Positions 7,338 through 9,715 of a DNA stretch of 9,715 nucleotides are shown piece by piece. Position 1 is the stretch's first letter; each line of letters opens with the position of its first letter. A program made the position numbers and the translations under genes. This stretch comes from Pseudomonadota bacterium (GTDB lineage Bacteria > Pseudomonadota > Alphaproteobacteria > Acetobacterales > Acetobacteraceae). The notes under the pieces were generated by a model. That model saw only the letters and a list, made by a program, of their open reading frames with translations. It was not told where the DNA came from and ran no database searches. Where the stretch lies: NCBI GenBank assembly GCA_021807975.1, contig JAKBCJ010000158.1, positions 1-9,715 on the forward strand, read 5' to 3'.

Positions 7338-8456
7338 CTAACGGCGCACGATGACCGCGACCGGACCGCCGCCGTCCGGCCCCTGGTGTTCGGCCCCGCC
7401 GGATACGAACAGATCCGTCCGCCCGGTCGCGGCGGCCAGCACCCCGCCGACCAGCGCCCTGGCGTGACGGGTGGCAGCGATGTCGCTGTCATCCAGCATT
7501 ATGTGGCGCGCGCCGCGGATCCGCCCGGTTGTCGAGGGATCCGCCTTCGCAAGCACCGCCAGCAGCGCATCCCGCCCCGCCGGACCCAGTTGCCCGCGGG
7601 ATGGCAGCCCGGCATCCGCCAGCGCCCCCAGCACGGCCGGCAGATCGATACCGTCCTGCATCACGCGATGGGCGATCGTCGAGTCGCTGGCCCACGCGGG
7701 ACTGTTGCCCAGCACGATCACCTCATTGTGCATCAACTCGATCCCCGCCGACGTACTCGCTCGGCCGGACCACAGTGTCAGGTCGCGGCAGACCATCGCG
7801 TCGGACAACGCCTCCCGCGCGATTTCGTCCAAGGCCAGGCCAACGCCCAGCGCCGACGCACCGCGGGAATAGGCCATCGATTTATAGGTATCCCCGGTCG
7901 CCACGGACTGGCCGCGCGCGGCGGCATCGGCGATGCGGTCGCCGGTAAGCAGCGGGCATTTGACCTGCACGTAATGGACATCCGCCGGGTCGCCTATCCC
8001 GGCCTGAGCCATGGCGGCCGTCACCGCTTCCGCCGTCGCCTCGATCTGCGCGGTCCGGCCGATTTCCTCCGGCAGGAACGGGCGGGTGAACGCGGTGCCT
8101 ATGGCCAGCGCCGGCACCCCGGCCGCTCCGGGCGGCGCGGCGCAGACCGCGAACACCAGCAGGTGCGGCGACAGCCCGCCCTCGGTACCGCCGGACATGA
8201 CCATGGCGACTCGCTGCCCGGCCTCGGCCGGGGTACACCCCAACGGTCCGGCCAGCGCGGTTTGCAACGCGGCCACGGCATAGGCCCGGGTGAAATCGTT
8301 GACGCAGCCGTTGCCCTCGGTCTTGCCGAAGATCGCGCGGATATCGGCGGCGGCGACGGCACCCGAACCGATCAGGTCAAGCAGGCCGGCAGTGTCCGCC
8401 GGGTGGGCGGTGGGAATGCGGAAAACGGCGCAGCGGCGTTCGGTATCATAATCCAT
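7338..8456 (-). CDS. Ring-opening amidohydrolase, cyanuric acid hydrolase/barbiturase (AtzD/TrzD/Bar) family, 372 aa
   Basis: Enzymes of this small family open cyclic amide rings: cyanuric acid to carboxybiuret (EC 3.5.2.15), or barbiturate to ureidomalonate (EC 3.5.2.1). They consist of three structurally similar domains, each giving one Lys-Ser dyad to a shared active site. All three pairs can be placed: Lys45 (FGKTEGNG) with Ser88 (MSGGTEGG), Lys166 (VQVKCPLL) with Ser234 (GRASTSAG), and Lys304 (AKADPSTTG) with Ser352 (VSGGAEHQGPDGGGP). Substrate-binding arginines fit Arg57, Arg198 and Arg330. Length matches the family (about 360-370). The dyad assignment follows from the known AtzD structure; which ring compound is used cannot be decided here. 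The ATG at 8454-8456 has AGGA 11 bases upstream. It follows amiC by 27 bases, so it probably shares its transcript. No urease, biuret hydrolase or allophanate hydrolase gene is in view. Confidence 0.92.
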   Translation of the reverse strand: MDYDTERRCAVFRIPTAHPADTAGLLDLIGSGAVAAADIRAIFGKTEGNGCVNDFTRAYAVAALQTALAGPLGCTPAEAGQRVAMVMSGGTEGGLSPHLLVFAVCAAPPGAAGVPALAIGTAFTRPFLPEEIGRTAQIEATAEAVTAAMAQAGIGDPADVHYVQVKCPLLTGDRIADAAARGQSVATGDTYKSMAYSRGASALGVGLALDEIAREALSDAMVCRDLTLWSGRASTSAGIELMHNEVIVLGNSPAWASDSTIAHRVMQDGIDLPAVLGALADAGLPSRGQLGPAGRDALLAVLAKADPSTTGRIRGARHIMLDDSDIAATRHARALVGGVLAAATGRTDLFVSGGAEHQGPDGGGPVAVIVRR

Positions 8457-8483
8457 GAATGTATCGATCCTGGCGGTTGGGCC

Positions 8484-9329
8484 CTACCCCGTCGCCAGAT
8501 GCGTGACGCCGGCGAAATAGGCATCCACCGCCCGATGCATCGCCTGTGCCACCATCCTGCGATGATCCGCCCGGCGCAACGCCGCCTCATCCTTCGGGTT
8601 GGACATGAAGCCCATTTCCACCAGCACGCTGGGAATATCGGCCGCCTTCAGCACCACGAATCCCGCATGGCGGTCCGGATTCGGCAGCATCGGCAGTTCG
8701 CGATCCAGGCTGCCGACAAGGTCGCGGGCGATCTGAACCGAACCGGCCCGGGTTTCCTGCCGCACCAGGCTGGCCAGGATGTGGGCAACCTCCGGCGAGG
8801 TGTTCTGAAACCGATGGCCGGCGAACCGGTCGGCACTGTTCTCTCGTTGCGCCAGCGCGGCGGTCTGGGCATCGGATGCGGTCCGGGCCAGGGTGTAAAC
8901 CGAGGCACCGCGGACGGAGTGATCCGACAGCGCGTCGGCATGCATCGACACGAACAGCGCCGCGCCGCGATGCTGTGCCCGCTCCACCCGTTCATCCAGC
9001 GGGATGAAGACGTCGCGGGTTCGGGTCAGTTCGACCCGGTAGCGGCCCCCCGCTTCAAGCTGGTGTTTGAGTTCCAGCGCCGTGGCCAGGGCGACCTGCT
9101 TTTCATAGGTGCCGGAGACACCGATCGCACCGGGATCCTTGCCGCCATGCCCGGGGTCCAGCATTACCATCGGTGGAACCGGCCTGGCTGGCGCGGGGGC
9201 CGGGCGCGCCGCCTTGGCCGCCATCGCCCGATGCAGCCCGGGCGGCAGCAGGAACGTGCCAAACACGCTGGAGCCCGCCGCGAAACGGCGCAACAGCAGA
9301 CGTCGCGTGAACGGAGGGACGGAAAGCAT
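8484..9329 (-). CDS. amiC: N-acetylmuramoyl-L-alanine amidase (Amidase_3), Tat-exported, 281 aa
   Basis: A periplasmic zinc amidase that cuts the bond between N-acetylmuramic acid and L-alanine, needed for daughter-cell separation. The N-terminus has a Tat-like signal, TRRLLLRRF followed by a hydrophobic stretch (about 15-30) and HRAMA as a likely cleavage region, then an Ala/Pro linker (37-53). The Amidase_3 domain shows zinc ligands His61 (LDPGHGGKDPGAIG), Glu76 (YEKQ) and His130 (SMHADA), and the catalytic Glu238 (VLVEMGFMSNPKDE). The segment between His130 and Glu238 includes ALAQRENSADRFAG (about 158-171), like the inhibitory helix region of EnvC/NlpD-activated amidases. The septum-targeting AMIN domain of E. 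coli AmiC is absent, so the gene symbol is by convention. No strong ribosome site precedes the ATG at 9327-9329. It is the first gene of the amiC–ring hydrolase–mrcA–prfB series. Confidence 0.95.
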   Translation of the reverse strand: MLSVPPFTRRLLLRRFAAGSSVFGTFLLPPGLHRAMAAKAARPAPAPARPVPPMVMLDPGHGGKDPGAIGVSGTYEKQVALATALELKHQLEAGGRYRVELTRTRDVFIPLDERVERAQHRGAALFVSMHADALSDHSVRGASVYTLARTASDAQTAALAQRENSADRFAGHRFQNTSPEVAHILASLVRQETRAGSVQIARDLVGSLDRELPMLPNPDRHAGFVVLKAADIPSVLVEMGFMSNPKDEAALRRADHRRMVAQAMHRAVDAYFAGVTHLATG

Positions 9330-9346
9330 GATTCGCCGTTAACACA

Positions 9347-9374
9347 TTGGATACGGTTTCGCAGCTTATATATT
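9347..9374 (+). promoter_or_regulatory. Candidate sigma-70-type promoter facing right
   Basis: TTGGAT (9347-9352) and TATATT (9369-9374) are separated by 16 bases and sit in the only AT-rich patch of the region. Transcription would start near 9381 and run rightwards through more than 330 bases of leader before any gene. No equally good pair was found on the minus strand for amiC. Confidence 0.5.
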
Positions 9375-9522
9375 GATTACGGCCGCTTAATGGCATCCGA
9401 TTATGTGCCGCTTGCGGTCGGCGCCGGTTTGCGTCATGGTCCTCCCGCTCCGGCGATGTTATCGGGGTGGCGGAAACCCGCTGCCCTGTGGCCTGAACCG
9501 GCGGCGCGTGATCCCTTGGTTG

Positions 9523-9540
9523 GCCTGGTCGGAGCCAGGC
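9523..9540 (+). ncRNA. Leader hairpin 1 (GCCTGG/CCAGGC)
   Basis: A 6-bp perfect stem, GCCTGG (9523-9528) and CCAGGC (9535-9540), closes a 6-base loop TCGGAG. It is part of the presumed plus-strand leader; no known RNA family is claimed. Confidence 0.3.
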
Positions 9541-9551
9541 TTGCAAGTGTG

Positions 9552-9634
9552 GGGAAGGATCCGCCTCGCCGTGGCTGCATCGCCGTCCGCGTCGCGCCCG
9601 CCATTTGGACTTGTGGCGCGCCGGGGTCCTTCCC
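9552..9634 (+). ncRNA. Long-range helix in the presumed leader
   Basis: GGGAAGGATCC (9552-9562) pairs with GGGTCCTTCCC (9624-9634) over 11 bp with one G-U pair, enclosing about 60 bases that can fold further (a GGCGCGCC palindrome lies at the 3' side). Such a helix is longer than expected by chance and suggests a structured leader. No riboswitch class was recognised. Confidence 0.4.
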
Positions 9635-9690
9635 GCGGCTTGGCATCTTGCCACGCGGGTGGCGCCAGCACCGTCTTTTCACACGGGGCA

Positions 9691-9709
9691 GCGTTCCGTC
9701 ACGGGACGC
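9691..9709 (+). ncRNA. Leader hairpin near the right edge
   Basis: GCGTTCCGT (9691-9699) and ACGGGACGC (9701-9709) are complementary over nine positions with one G-U pair, leaving a one-base centre, so the real loop would take in a few inner bases. No T-run follows within the window, so a terminator is not supported. It may be part of the same leader structure. Confidence 0.35.
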
Positions 9710-9715
9710 GCCATC

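Larger units (their letters stand above)
9330..9715. other. Gene-free region upstream of amiC: divergent promoter region and probable leader of an off-window gene
   Basis: No convincing coding sequence is present on either strand. The first about 70 bases are AT-rich and should serve as promoter for amiC on the minus strand and for a plus-strand transcript. The remainder is GC-rich with several inverted repeats and looks like a long untranslated leader. In many alphaproteobacteria the gene facing amiC here is rne (RNase E), which has a long 5' leader; its start would lie beyond the right edge. This identity is inferred from gene order only. Confidence 0.5.

Overview
The window looks like a chromosomal segment of a high-GC alphaproteobacterium. 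I infer this from the base composition and from the block amiC–mrcA–prfB, an order I know from alphaproteobacterial chromosomes, usually beside a divergent rne. Rhodospirillales/Acetobacteraceae is my best guess from protein flavour, with low confidence. All seven genes lie on the minus strand, so they read from the right edge to the left. No tRNA, rRNA, CRISPR array or intact transposase was seen.

Right part (about 4400-9715): a gene-free 386-bp stretch at the right edge carries a good plus-strand promoter and several hairpins. It is probably the leader of a divergent gene, rne by synteny, that starts outside the window. Leftward come amiC (Tat-exported, zinc-dependent N-acetylmuramoyl-L-alanine amidase), a ring-opening amidohydrolase of the cyanuric acid hydrolase/barbiturase (AtzD/TrzD/Bar) family, mrcA (bifunctional PBP1A) and prfB (release factor 2). 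prfB is split into two frames by a textbook programmed +1 frameshift site (AGGAGG, three bases, CTT TGA C). amiC and mrcA remodel and build peptidoglycan. The ring-opening amidohydrolase is a catabolic gene lodged between cell-wall genes and is the most unexpected gene here.

Left part (1-3340): a 163-bp spacer with tandem GGTC-CA-GACC palindromes and an 8-bp inverted repeat precedes a 12-TM MFS metabolite transporter. The transporter is followed by a strong hairpin that probably ends its transcript. After a 388-bp spacer, which holds a short repeat pair resembling the end of a lost insertion sequence, come a COG0523/CobW-type G3E GTPase (putative metallochaperone) and, 15 bases further on, a GTG-started amidohydrolase-2 family metal-dependent hydrolase that runs off the left edge. 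The tight spacing of the last two suggests that the GTPase serves the metal centre of the hydrolase.

I found no clearly new multi-gene system. The points most worth following are the AtzD-family gene inside the cell-wall block, the GTPase–amidohydrolase pair, the probable operator upstream of the MFS gene, and the structured leader at the right edge.
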